Below, piece after piece: positions 53,408 through 62,024 of a stretch of DNA of 64,000 bases. Below the pieces are notes generated by a model that saw nothing but the letters and a program-made list of their open reading frames with translations, had not been told where the DNA came from and did no database searches. Position 1 is the first letter of the stretch, and the number at the start of each line of letters is the position of its first letter. The position numbers and the translations under genes are program-made. Location: NCBI GenBank assembly GCA_910577515.1, contig CAJTLW010000002.1, positions 186,001-250,000 of the forward strand, in the 5' to 3' direction. This stretch comes from an uncultured Vampirovibrio sp. (GTDB taxonomy: Bacteria > Cyanobacteriota > Vampirovibrionia > Gastranaerophilales > Gastranaerophilaceae).

Positions 53408-54046
53408 TTATATCCGCTTTTTACAATACTTTTCAATTGAACATTCTTTGCAATTTGGCTTTATCGGCTTGCAAACATTTTGCCCGTGGGTTACTAAAAG
53501 CGTATTAAAATCTATCCAGTATTTCTTTGGCAGCTTTTCCCTTAAAGCAAATTCGGTTTCTTCTGGGTTTTTTGTTTCAACATATCCTAAACGGTTTGAA
53601 ATTCTGTGTACATGCACATCCACGCAAATTGCAGGTTTGTTAAAACCCTTTGTTAAAACTAAATTTGCCGTTTTTCTACCTACTCCTTTAAATTTAATGA
53701 GTTCTTCGATTTCATCAGGCACTTTTGAATTATATTTTTCAACTAATTCCTTTGAAAGATTAATTATCTGCTCTGCCTTGTTTTGATAAAATCCGACAGG
53801 ATAAATAGCTTTTGAAAGGGTTTCAACATCAAGTTTTGAAATTTCTTCGGGTGTTTTACCAAGCTTAAGCATCCGCATAGAGCAGGGATAAGTTGTTTTA
53901 TCGTTTGTACGAAGGCTTAAAATGCAGCAAATAAGAACAAGATAGGGGTCTTGAATATTTTCCATAAATTCTACAAACTCCGTTCGGATTACCCTGTTTG
54001 TCGAATTGTCTTTTTTTAAACTTTCAACTATTTTATCAATATTCAT
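53408..54046 (-). CDS. nth: endonuclease III
   Basis: DNA glycosylase/AP lyase for oxidised pyrimidines. 212 residues from ATG 54046. Catalytic Lys is in FKGVGRKTANLVL (helix-hairpin-helix) and Asp in ICVDVHVHRISNRLG. The iron-sulfur cluster motif C-x6-C-x2-C-x5-C closes the protein (CKPIKPNCKECSIEKYC). Divergent from trxA by 77 bp. Confidence 0.95.
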   Translation of the reverse strand: MNIDKIVESLKKDNSTNRVIRTEFVEFMENIQDPYLVLICCILSLRTNDKTTYPCSMRMLKLGKTPEEISKLDVETLSKAIYPVGFYQNKAEQIINLSKELVEKYNSKVPDEIEELIKFKGVGRKTANLVLTKGFNKPAICVDVHVHRISNRLGYVETKNPEETEFALREKLPKKYWIDFNTLLVTHGQNVCKPIKPNCKECSIEKYCKKRI

Positions 54047-54123
54047 ATAATTGCTTTTTTGACATATAATAATTGTCATGATTATAATACAAACATACTT
54101 TAGAAAAGGAGATTATAGCTTTT

Positions 54124-54450
54124 ATGAGTAATGCCGTTGATATAACCGATTCTACTTTTGAAAGTGAAGTTTTAAAAAGTGATTCAGTAACTGTTGTAGA
54201 TTTTTGGGCGCCATGGTGCGGGCCTTGCAGAAAAATGGGTCCTGTGTTGGATGAAATCGCAGGAGATTTTGAAGGCAAAATTAAAGTCGCAAAAATAAAT
54301 ACGGATGAAAATTTAAAAACCGCAAAAGAATATCAAATTTCAGGACTTCCAAGCATTGTAATTTTTAAAAACGGCGAAGCGAAAGAAACTTTAGTTGGTC
54401 TTATGCCAAAATCTGCAATCATTTCAAATATTGAAAAATATTTGGGATAA
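54124..54450 (+). CDS. trxA: thioredoxin
   Basis: 108 residues with FWAPWCGPCRKMGPVLDEIA (redox C-G-P-C at about 33-36), the cis-Pro block GLPSIVIFKNG and KINTDENLKTAKEYQI. AAAGGAGA precedes the ATG by 10 nt. Monocistronic with its own terminator at 54481. Confidence 0.96.
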   Translation: MSNAVDITDSTFESEVLKSDSVTVVDFWAPWCGPCRKMGPVLDEIAGDFEGKIKVAKINTDENLKTAKEYQISGLPSIVIFKNGEAKETLVGLMPKSAIISNIEKYLG

Positions 54451-54480
54451 ATTCAGGCTTAAAATTTTATAAATTTTAAA

Positions 54481-54513
54481 AAAAAGACCGGAGGAACACC
54501 CGCGGTCTTTTTT
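54481..54513 (+). terminator. terminator of trxA
   Basis: AAAAAGACCG pairs with CGGTCTTTTT around an 11-nt loop, then T residues. Confidence 0.88.
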
Positions 54514-54625
54514 GCTGCCCAAAATATCCGGCACCTAAAAATACTTGACAGCACTACTCAGTCTATCAAGCTGGTAGATTTGACTTGTGGGCTTGCTTGA
54601 GTAATTTTACTTAACTAAAACCCGC

Positions 54626-54654
54626 TTGCAGAAAGGGTTTTAGTGTGTTATAAT
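54626..54654 (+). promoter_or_regulatory. promoter of the decayed phage-like gene
   Basis: TTGCAG (54626-54631), a 17-bp spacer and TATAAT (54649-54654). A perfect 9-bp stem, CTAAAACCC/GGGTTTTAG (about 54615-54643), overlaps the -35 box. Confidence 0.6.
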
Positions 54655-54695
54655 AAAAAAATTGCTAAATTAAACTAAATAAGAAAGGATTTATT

Positions 54696-55147
54696 ATAAC
54701 TACTTTAAAAGGTCACGTTGAAAAAACGTTGGCGGAAATTACGTATGGGTAAGTGAGGAAAATGCTTGTGAAACCTGCAAAGATTTGGATGGGGAAGAAT
54801 ACAACACAAAAGGCGAAGCGTCCGATAAACCGCACCCAAATTGTAAATGCAGGGTTGAAAGGATAGAGGAAGATAGAGAAAATTTTGACGAAGATAAAAT
54901 GAAAGATAATAAAAAAGGAAAATCTACAAGAGAAAAATTGAAAAAAATTCTAATAGATTTAAAAAGCAAACAAAAAAAGAAAGAAGTGTTAAAAAATTGG
55001 TTAAATAACTACAATGTTTATATACAACAACAAAACGAACTGGAAAATCTGCAAAATGCACAAATAAAAAAACAAGCAATTGATTGGGGAATGAATTCAA
55101 TAAATAATTTGTTACTTAAAACAATTAATGATATCAGATTTCCCTGA
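54696..55147 (+). pseudogene. decayed phage head-morphogenesis-like gene fragment
   Basis: Behind a good promoter and AAGAAAGGA lies ATA-ACT-ACT (54696) where ATG would be expected. That frame reads TTLKGHVEK, then hits a six-A run (54721-54726). One more A would continue as NVGGNYVWVSEENACETCKDLDG and join the long frame to 55147. W-V-(S)-x...C-x2-C-x2-LDG-x-x-Y...PHPNCKC is the Cys-rich ending seen in phage Mu gpF-like minor head proteins. The rest is Lys/Glu-rich coiled coil (REKLKKILIDLKSKQKKKEV). Lost start and frameshift point to decay, or to sequencing errors. Confidence 0.5.
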
Positions 55148-55466
55148 TAAAAATTTAGCAAGTATTATAAAAAATAAACTTATTGAACAGCTTGGTGTTA
55201 AAGATGCGCCAGGCATGATGTTTACACCTGAAAGTAATTTATCACAAGAAATCATGAATTCAAAAGAATTTCAAAAACATGTTAAGAAAAATCTGTCTGA
55301 ATTAATAAAAGGCAATGTTATTGAAAATTCAAGCACATATTTCAAAAGCAACATAAATTTAAGACTGGCATTAGGACATGCAGATATCTTATATACAGGA
55401 TTAGATAAAAATGGAAATTTATTTTCATTCCAAATTTTCAGTTTAAAAAGTTGTTTTTTTAAATAA
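55128..55466 (+). CDS. hypothetical protein, possibly the continuation of the decayed gene
   Basis: 112 residues, overlapping the previous frame by 20 bp in another phase, without a Shine-Dalgarno site. FPDKNLASIIKNKLIEQLGVKDAPGMMFTPESNLSQEI leads to a compact block, FKSNINLRLALGHADILYTGLDKNGNLFSFQI, typical of the end of a small domain in phage or toxin-like proteins, and then abruptly SLKSCFFK. The abrupt end suggests truncation. Could be the C-terminal part of the same ancestral gene. Not assigned. Confidence 0.4.
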   Translation: MISDFPDKNLASIIKNKLIEQLGVKDAPGMMFTPESNLSQEIMNSKEFQKHVKKNLSELIKGNVIENSSTYFKSNINLRLALGHADILYTGLDKNGNLFSFQIFSLKSCFFK

Positions 55467-55892
55467 AAATTGGGATAGCTTTTGTAAAAATAAAAGGGTT
55501 ATAAAGTAAAACATGTAGAACGTTTTAATATAAATAAAAAGTTCTACATGTTGTTTTATAAAAAATTCAAGGATGAATAATAAAATTCCGAAAGTAAAAT
55601 ATGACCAAAATATAAAATTTATAATTTTATAAGCTCGATTTATAAAAAGTTTTTTGTCGCTCATTTCGTTTTTATCTTGTAAAGATAAATATAAAAAAAT
55701 AATTACAAGAAGCAAAAATATTAATACATAAAAATAAAATATACTAGCATTTAAAAATCCGGCTATATTAAAAGGCTCAGTATCAAATAAAAGCAATAAA
55801 GAAAAAATATACGCCAAAGAGCCGGGGCAAATCCATAAAACAATGATAATACAGGAAATCAAAAGTAATGATGTTTTGATATATGTACTCAT
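55443..55892 (-). CDS. unknown four- to five-helix membrane protein
   Basis: 149 residues from ATG 55892. Hydrophobic segments: TSLLLISCIIIVLWI, YIFSLLLLFD, FYFYVLIFLLLVIIFLYLSL, IINFIFWSYFTFGILLFILEFF and FYMFYFITLLFL. Polar loops are short. No family recognised. The very AT-rich composition fits the accessory stretch. TTGCTC-17-TATAAT on the minus strand ends 7 nt before this ATG (55900-55928), and no Shine-Dalgarno site exists, so the shorter start is preferred to 55928. Confidence 0.7.
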   Translation of the reverse strand: MSTYIKTSLLLISCIIIVLWICPGSLAYIFSLLLLFDTEPFNIAGFLNASIFYFYVLIFLLLVIIFLYLSLQDKNEMSDKKLFINRAYKIINFIFWSYFTFGILLFILEFFIKQHVELFIYIKTFYMFYFITLLFLQKLSQFLFKKTTF

Positions 55893-55899
55893 CTGTTTA

Positions 55900-55928
55900 A
55901 TTATAACGGAATTTTCAAGATTGAGCAA
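55900..55928 (-). promoter_or_regulatory. promoter of the membrane protein gene (leaderless)
   Basis: Minus strand TTGCTC (55928-55923), a 17-bp spacer and TATAAT (55905-55900); seven bases separate it from the ATG. Confidence 0.75.
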
Positions 55929-55943
55929 ATGTTTTAGAGTTTG

Positions 55944-56063
55944 TAGGTTGAGTTTTAACCCAACATTTTACTTTCTTGTAATTTCTGCTTAAACTCTAGG
56001 TTGGGCAGCTATTATTTATTTATCGTTTGGTGTTGGATTACACACATACTAACCCAATCTGCC
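55944..56063. repeat. REP-like palindromic repeats
   Basis: TAGGTTGAGTTTTAACCCAACA (55944-55965) forms a near-perfect hairpin. A related CTAGGTTGGGCAG follows at 55996-56008 and an inverted version, CTAACCCAATCTGCC, at 56049-56063. Their clustering between genes resembles REP elements mobilised by RAYT-type transposases; none is encoded here. Confidence 0.45.
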
Positions 56064-56072
56064 TGCTCATTT

Positions 56073-56945
56073 TTATTTGTTTTTAAAGCGTGGCAAGATA
56101 TGATTTTTTATAAAATTTCGAGTTCTTCTTGGTATTGTACGCATTTTTTTAATTAAAACAAAAAATAAGGAAGGCTTGTAAACCTTGTCTTTTAGATGAT
56201 AAGTTTGCATTAAGATTCCTATAAATCCTGCCTTAATAAAATCTTCAACGGTTAACCCCTTTATTCTTGCATCAAAATATGTGTCTTCTCCCCAAAAATA
56301 TTTAAAAAGATTACTGCACGGGTGAAGTTTAAATGGCCTTGTTAACATATAATACTCACCATACCACTGCATTTCAAATGGTGAAATCTCAAGCAAATCT
56401 TCAAATGTTAAATTATTTTCTAAAAGCAGATTTGCTTCCATATCTTCAAGAAGTGTTTTTGAAAAAACCTGCCCATGTCTTACAAAAGAGTATGGTTTCC
56501 CTTTTCTTTTTAAATAATTTTGGATAGCAATATATGAATCTTTTTTCTCTTCAATCATGGAAGTATAAGGTGTATTATCATCATGCATAAAGTCTTTTAT
56601 ATAAAAATTTTGAATAAAATATAAATCTGAATCTAAAATTACATAAAAATTGCAGATGTTCTTTTTATAAAATAAAAGTTTTGCAAATTGCTGGCCAACC
56701 CATCCTTTGCTCTCATATTTTTTTGAAAGTTCTTTGCCCGTTACTTCTTCATCGGTAAAAAAGATTAATTCATAATCCTCTTTACCTGTTATAAGCTGCC
56801 TTTTAAAAATATCAGTTTCAGCTTCAGGGCAGACAATGCAAAATGGTATTTTGTCTGCATTAAACTTATCAACACTTGCTTTGAGTGTCTTAATTCTGTC
56901 TAAATCTCTTATGAAAGTTTTGCAAAAAAGTACCAGATTATGCAT
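56073..56945 (-). CDS. DUF6492-family probable glycosyltransferase
   Basis: 290 residues. NLVLFCKTFIRDLDRIKTLKASVDKFN opening, ESKGWVGQQFAKLLFYKKN, the metal-binding-like VILDSDLYFI, and FEMQWYGEYYMLTRPF match DUF6492 proteins, which are predicted GT-A glycosyltransferases. Basic C-terminus (RRTRNFIKNHILPRFKNK) may sit at the membrane. Starts 11 bp after the phosphoglucomutase gene, so sugar-phosphate and surface-glycan work may be linked. Confidence 0.82.
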   Translation of the reverse strand: MHNLVLFCKTFIRDLDRIKTLKASVDKFNADKIPFCIVCPEAETDIFKRQLITGKEDYELIFFTDEEVTGKELSKKYESKGWVGQQFAKLLFYKKNICNFYVILDSDLYFIQNFYIKDFMHDDNTPYTSMIEEKKDSYIAIQNYLKRKGKPYSFVRHGQVFSKTLLEDMEANLLLENNLTFEDLLEISPFEMQWYGEYYMLTRPFKLHPCSNLFKYFWGEDTYFDARIKGLTVEDFIKAGFIGILMQTYHLKDKVYKPSLFFVLIKKMRTIPRRTRNFIKNHILPRFKNK

Positions 56946-56956
56946 AAACTGCCTTT

Positions 56957-59158
56957 TTAAAACTTATATTCAGGGATTTTAAATTCTCTTGTATCAATAT
57001 CTTTATTTGCAAAAATATCATAAAGTTCAAGAGATTTTTCTTTTGCATCATTAACAAATTCTTCGCTTATATATTTTGTATAAGTTTCATTTAAATCCCC
57101 TGAATAATTGCCTAAGGTCTTTGACCATTCTGCTAAAATTACCTTATCTCCGCCGCCAGCATAAGCTTTCGTCTTAGCATCTGTGCCGGAAGGACGGATT
57201 TCAATAAATTTATCATCAAAATCAAGATAGGTGCCATCGCCTACAAATTTTACGGCAGTAAGGTTTGAAAAATCAAGCCCCGGGAATGTTTTAGAAAGAA
57301 TTTCTTTTGCATTTTCTAATGTAATTAATCCTAAATCAAGTGCTATAGCTATAGATAAATAAAATACATCATTTTTAGTACGAAGTGCTTCCCCTGCTGT
57401 TTTTGCAGCTTTTAATTTTTCAATATCAGGCTCTGATTCGTTATAATAAGAAATATCATCACGAACGTCATATTTTGCCTTAATGTTGTTTTCTTTATAA
57501 ATATTTTCTAAATATTGCCACATAGGTATATCAAGGCTTGAAACTAGCCCAGAAGCGATAATTATAGCCTCCGTTGCGCTCTTTTCCCTCATTGCAAGCG
57601 CTGTTCTACCGTTTAGAGATTTTATAATATCATTTGAGCCTATTATCATTCCGCCGGATTCTTCCCCGCCAAAAATCATTCTTGGAGATGAACCTAGTTC
57701 AACCCTGTTTTTAAAGATATCTTCAACCGTAATATTTTGAACCCCTTTTTCTAATTGGAATTCAATTTTTTTAATAGCGTTTGCAATTTCTTTAAAGCCA
57801 ACAGGCGTATTTATAACTTTTATGCCGTTATTTTTTGCCCATTCATCCCAGCTTTTTGAACTTGCTGTGGTTTTTACGATAAATCGTGTATGTTTATCAA
57901 ACTCGCCTGTTTCCTTAAGCAGTTTTGTCCAAAAATCCATAATCATCAAAAATGCCTGATTTGCGCTAAATATGCACAAAATTCTGCCACCTTCTAAATC
58001 AACGGTATCCACCCCTGTTTTTATAACAGCTTCTTTTTTTGAACTGTCTTCGATGGCAACCACGCTTAATCTGTCATGGTCGGGGTCTGTAACGAGGCAT
58101 ACCGTACCCACAGGGTATTTTGATAATTTTTTATCATATTCTAAAGATTTAATTACAGGGAAATATACGCTTCCTTTTTCATCTTTTGAAGTTACTGTAA
58201 TATCAAGCGACCAATCATAAAAAGCGCCGTTTTTAGTATCTTTTCCTATCGAATGGAAGAATGGGTCTTCTTCAATATTCAGCCAATCAAAGGTTTTTTC
58301 TATACCAAGTTTATTTAAAATTTTTGAAAGTGTATTATAGGCAGCACCTCCAACGGCATCTATCACGATTTTTTTATCGAAATTTTTGATTTTATTTAAA
58401 ATAGTATCATTAGCAACGTTTGCCCTTAAATATTCAACATAAAGGTCAATTCCGTTATTTAATCTTTCCATTGATTTTTCATCAATCAAACTGTCATCTG
58501 TTGCTGAAAATTCGATATTATATTCGCCTTTAGTTTCAACTGTGTTTAAAATTTCTTCGATTTTATTTACAAATTCGAGGCTTTCATTCGGTAAAAACTG
58601 TGAACCCTGATTGTTTAAATCTTTTGTAGCATTTTTAACACTTATACCATGGGAGCTTGTAATATATTCTGCTCCAACTAAATCAAGCTTGAATGCTAAG
58701 AAAGAAGCAAGCCAGATGGGAATAGTTTGTCTTTTGGTTGGAACTAAAGTTTTAATTCCAAGCGCCGCTTGAATTCTTGCAATTAAATCAAGATATGTTT
58801 TAGAATTATATCTTACTTCGCAGCCTGCGAGTTTAATAAGCTCATTATTTGGGTATTTTTCTTTTAAAACAAGCGCTTTTGCAAGAGTAGCAAGGGTTAT
58901 ACCGATTGTATTAATAGGAAATCTTGTATCATGCGGGTAAATAATATTTTGTGGGCCTCTTATGCCTGCTGTTGACACAAGCGCCTCTTTTTTATAAGCT
59001 TCAAACCATTTTTTTAAATCAAGTTTGCTTACTAAATCCTTGGTTAGGGTAAAGGTAAATTTATCTTTATTTGTATAATTAAAAACTTTATCATTTTTAA
59101 TTGTATCGGGTGTGTTTTTTTCAACGCCTTCAAGCAATAGTTTTTCTAAATTTTGCAT
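56957..59158 (-). CDS. atypical phosphoglucomutase/phosphomannomutase
   Basis: Alpha-D-phosphohexomutase, 733 residues against the usual 450-580. The Ser loop, normally T-A-S-H-N-P, reads YITSSHGISVKN. The metal loop is DPDHDRLSV (usually D-P-D-G-D-R). The sugar loop is GGEESGGMII and the phosphate loop RPSGTDAKTKAYAGG. So all four loops exist, but the first two deviate. Extra length sits mainly between residues 190 and 330 and at the C-terminus. AGGAT precedes the ATG. It should still bind a hexose phosphate, but substrate and activity need testing. Confidence 0.88.
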   Translation of the reverse strand: MQNLEKLLLEGVEKNTPDTIKNDKVFNYTNKDKFTFTLTKDLVSKLDLKKWFEAYKKEALVSTAGIRGPQNIIYPHDTRFPINTIGITLATLAKALVLKEKYPNNELIKLAGCEVRYNSKTYLDLIARIQAALGIKTLVPTKRQTIPIWLASFLAFKLDLVGAEYITSSHGISVKNATKDLNNQGSQFLPNESLEFVNKIEEILNTVETKGEYNIEFSATDDSLIDEKSMERLNNGIDLYVEYLRANVANDTILNKIKNFDKKIVIDAVGGAAYNTLSKILNKLGIEKTFDWLNIEEDPFFHSIGKDTKNGAFYDWSLDITVTSKDEKGSVYFPVIKSLEYDKKLSKYPVGTVCLVTDPDHDRLSVVAIEDSSKKEAVIKTGVDTVDLEGGRILCIFSANQAFLMIMDFWTKLLKETGEFDKHTRFIVKTTASSKSWDEWAKNNGIKVINTPVGFKEIANAIKKIEFQLEKGVQNITVEDIFKNRVELGSSPRMIFGGEESGGMIIGSNDIIKSLNGRTALAMREKSATEAIIIASGLVSSLDIPMWQYLENIYKENNIKAKYDVRDDISYYNESEPDIEKLKAAKTAGEALRTKNDVFYLSIAIALDLGLITLENAKEILSKTFPGLDFSNLTAVKFVGDGTYLDFDDKFIEIRPSGTDAKTKAYAGGGDKVILAEWSKTLGNYSGDLNETYTKYISEEFVNDAKEKSLELYDIFANKDIDTREFKIPEYKF

Positions 59159-59218
59159 ATAAAATCCTTCTTAAATAAACTCTTTTTAAACCCATTCTAC
59201 CATAAAGAAAAATACATC

Positions 59219-61873
59219 TTATTTTTCTGATTTTTCAGACAGCATCTTTTTACCTGTTAATTTTGCCATAAGTCTGTAATATGCGCCTGTAACACCTTCT
59301 TTTTCAAGATGTTTTTTCTCAAATTCTTCAATTTCTTCTCTTGAATTTTTATTCCCTATAGGCACACCAATTGAAAGTCTTACGCAGCTTTCATTTGTCA
59401 TCTCTGTTGCCGTTGCAACTGCAGTAGCTCCTGCAAGGCTTCCTAAATAATATTTTTGGAAGGTGCTGTTGAATAATTCCATAAAGAATTTATTTAATAC
59501 AAAGTTTGAAAGCTTGTGTGCTATACGTTCATTGGTTACTTCTTTAGCTTTTTCGGTGTTTTCGCCGTTAGATTGAATTAAAACTTCGTTCCTGAAATCA
59601 TTTATAAAGAAATAGCTTGTAATCAAAGTTACAAAGTTTCTGGATAAAGAAGCAAGAGCAGTTTGCGGATAAGTAGGCGTTGTATCCATATTCAAAAGCT
59701 TTGTATTAGCATTGTTCATATATTTTGCAAATTCTTCTTTCGAAATTTTTCCGCTTTCATATTTTTTAAACATAAAAGAACAATCTTTGTATAATTCCCC
59801 TATATTTGGTATGGGGAAAGGGTCAGCCTTTGTTTTCTTTTCCATTTGCTGAAGTTCTTTTGCTGTTGGTACTCCGCTTAATTTTCTAATCAAATTTCCA
59901 GGTGCAGACAAAATATTTTTTACAGCTTTAAATGGATATGTGATAGCATCTAGAAGAATTTTTGTTTTTGTTTCTTTAATTCTTCCGAAATTATATTCAG
60001 CATTTTTCATAGGATAATATTTTATTCCGTCAATGATTTTTGCATTTTCAAAATCTATTTCAAAATCTATACTTTTGAATTTTTGATACGTACCTTCATT
60101 ACCTTGTTTATCTACTCTTATCTTTGAAATATCTGAAATTTCATTTGAAAGCATTTTTGTAGTTCTGCTAAATACTGCATTCGGGTCTTTATCTGATAGC
60201 ATCTGGGCAAATTTTTCTGTGGCATCATTTGATGTGCGCCTGAAAGCGCTTGAAAATACTTTATCCTTGCTTGTAATATGTATTACGCCGCCCTTTGAAG
60301 CATTAAACAGCTGCTTTACTTCTTTTTCTGTAAAACAAACATCCAAAACTCTTGCATACGCGTGTTTTATGGCTCCCATGTCTGTGCCGTCAAATCCTTC
60401 AAGAAGTTTTCTTAAAGTTTTGGAATTTACAATTAAATCTCGTGTTGAATATTTCTTGTAAAATGCTCCGAAGCCTTGTTCTATGCCTTTTATAAATGAA
60501 TCAAATTTTGGAATTTTCGCTCTTGATAGACTGTAAGCCAAATTTGCAATAGTAACTGCAACAAGCGCAAATGCAGCTCTGTTTAAGGTAATCGGGCTTT
60601 TTGTTTCTCTTTTTTGTTCCGGCATGTTGCCGCCCTTAAATGAAGTATTTTTCTTTGAGAATGCTTCATAAGAAGCGAATTGGTTGAATACATTTCCTGC
60701 CTGATTTAAAGGATTTCCTGTTAATAAAAGCTTTCCTTGCTGTATGCTTTGCGGTTGTTTGTTTGTGTCTGTATTTATTGTGTTACTGGTTGGTGTTTCT
60801 TTGATGTCCGGCTGTTGTTTTTGAGTTTTTCGTTTTTCCTTTTCAAGTTTCTTTTGATTATATTTTTTAGCCCCCTCGGGCGATAAAGGCACAAACGGGG
60901 TTCCTGCTATAACTCTTGTTATTATTTCTGCAAATAAAGCGGAACCTGCAATTGCAGCACAAGCTGCAGCCTTACTCTTGTTTGTATAACTTGAAAATGC
61001 CCCAAGGACAGAATATGTCATAAGTGCATTTGTTCCAATTCGCATTAGCTCTCTGTTTCGGCGTTTTTTACCTGCTTTTTGCGCTTCTTCTTTATTGTTT
61101 TTCTCATACATTACAAGGTTGTAAAAATCCATCCCGACAAATATTGATGAAATTGCTCCAGTTGCAAGCCTGTTTAATCCTCTTTCATCTTTTGTATTAT
61201 AGTTTCCGACAGATTTCCCTGCAGGAACTGATAAAATATTTTGTCTTATTTTAAAAGGCTTGTTTTTTAGACTTGTAGTTCCTTTAATTTTATAATACAG
61301 GTCCATCGCTGTTTTTTCATCTGCTCTTTTTTTGATAAAAGGAATGTTTTTTAAAGCTTCAGATGCTTTTGTACCCTTAATTCCGGGGATATTTGCAATT
61401 CCTTTAATGCCTGCCCCCAGTATATCAAGCGGAAGTTTTGCAACATCTAAAATGCCGCTTAAAAGCTTGCCGGAAACTGTTCTTTCATAAACTGTTAATT
61501 TGTTATTTTCAAGCCGCATAAACCTTGAGGCATCATCTCCCATAAGGTTATGAAACTCATCCAGCTTGCCTTTTAAAAAGTCATTTCCAATAAGAGCATT
61601 TGTGTTACCAACAAGCTTTGAATAATCAGAAACCACAATTGCTTCCCGCATAAAATGTTTTGCAAAGAATTTTTTAGCTCCTGCAATAACCCCGCCTGAA
61701 GCAGATAATGCCTTATTTGTGTTCACTCCGCTAAATGTTAAAGTTTGATTTTTAAATTTTGGGGATAAAAATTTTTCATTTTCTTTGCTGTTAAAAAAAG
61801 AAGATGCGCTTTCGCCTTTCGCACAAGGAAAGGCACTATTTTGCCTCGAATAATTATTATAATATATCTTCAT
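59219..61873 (-). CDS. large multi-pass unknown protein with F-S-G leader
   Basis: Not recognised. 884 residues. The leader MKIYYNNYSRQNSAFP... reaches FKNQTLTFSGVNTNK at about residue 50, again an Asn/aromatic leader with F-S-G; a second NTSFKGGNMPEQ lies near residue 415. Hydrophobic segments occur near 230-330 (GAISSIFVGMDFYNLV, MTYSVLGAFSSYT, AACAAIAGSALFAEII), at about 430-450 (AAFALVAVTIANLAYSL), and at about 770-840 (YFFINDF, YYLGSLAGATAVATA). A Lys/Gln/Thr linker separates two similar halves. GGGGAAG precedes the ATG. Confidence 0.72.
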   Translation of the reverse strand: MKIYYNNYSRQNSAFPCAKGESASSFFNSKENEKFLSPKFKNQTLTFSGVNTNKALSASGGVIAGAKKFFAKHFMREAIVVSDYSKLVGNTNALIGNDFLKGKLDEFHNLMGDDASRFMRLENNKLTVYERTVSGKLLSGILDVAKLPLDILGAGIKGIANIPGIKGTKASEALKNIPFIKKRADEKTAMDLYYKIKGTTSLKNKPFKIRQNILSVPAGKSVGNYNTKDERGLNRLATGAISSIFVGMDFYNLVMYEKNNKEEAQKAGKKRRNRELMRIGTNALMTYSVLGAFSSYTNKSKAAACAAIAGSALFAEIITRVIAGTPFVPLSPEGAKKYNQKKLEKEKRKTQKQQPDIKETPTSNTINTDTNKQPQSIQQGKLLLTGNPLNQAGNVFNQFASYEAFSKKNTSFKGGNMPEQKRETKSPITLNRAAFALVAVTIANLAYSLSRAKIPKFDSFIKGIEQGFGAFYKKYSTRDLIVNSKTLRKLLEGFDGTDMGAIKHAYARVLDVCFTEKEVKQLFNASKGGVIHITSKDKVFSSAFRRTSNDATEKFAQMLSDKDPNAVFSRTTKMLSNEISDISKIRVDKQGNEGTYQKFKSIDFEIDFENAKIIDGIKYYPMKNAEYNFGRIKETKTKILLDAITYPFKAVKNILSAPGNLIRKLSGVPTAKELQQMEKKTKADPFPIPNIGELYKDCSFMFKKYESGKISKEEFAKYMNNANTKLLNMDTTPTYPQTALASLSRNFVTLITSYFFINDFRNEVLIQSNGENTEKAKEVTNERIAHKLSNFVLNKFFMELFNSTFQKYYLGSLAGATAVATATEMTNESCVRLSIGVPIGNKNSREEIEEFEKKHLEKEGVTGAYYRLMAKLTGKKMLSEKSEK

Positions 61874-61989
61874 TCTTCCCCGGAATGGACCAATAGCTTT
61901 TTATCAAACTTCAGCCAACCGAACCTATAAAACATGGAAACGGATTTACTTGCTAATTTGTATAGTTTTTTTAAATTTTTGTTAAATAT

Positions 61990-62018
61990 TTGTCTAAAAC
62001 TCAAAAATAAATTATTCT
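61990..62018 (+). promoter_or_regulatory. promoter of the hybrid kinase gene (leaderless)
   Basis: TTGTCT (61990-61995), a 17-bp spacer and TATTCT (62013-62018), six bases before the ATG at 62025. Confidence 0.65.
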
Positions 62019-62024
62019 GTAATT

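Noticed and set aside
54541..54600. CTTGA...TCAAG and CAAG...CTTG inverted words as a transposon end or tRNA remnant
   Set aside because: Arms are only 4-5 bp and no transposase or target duplication is present.
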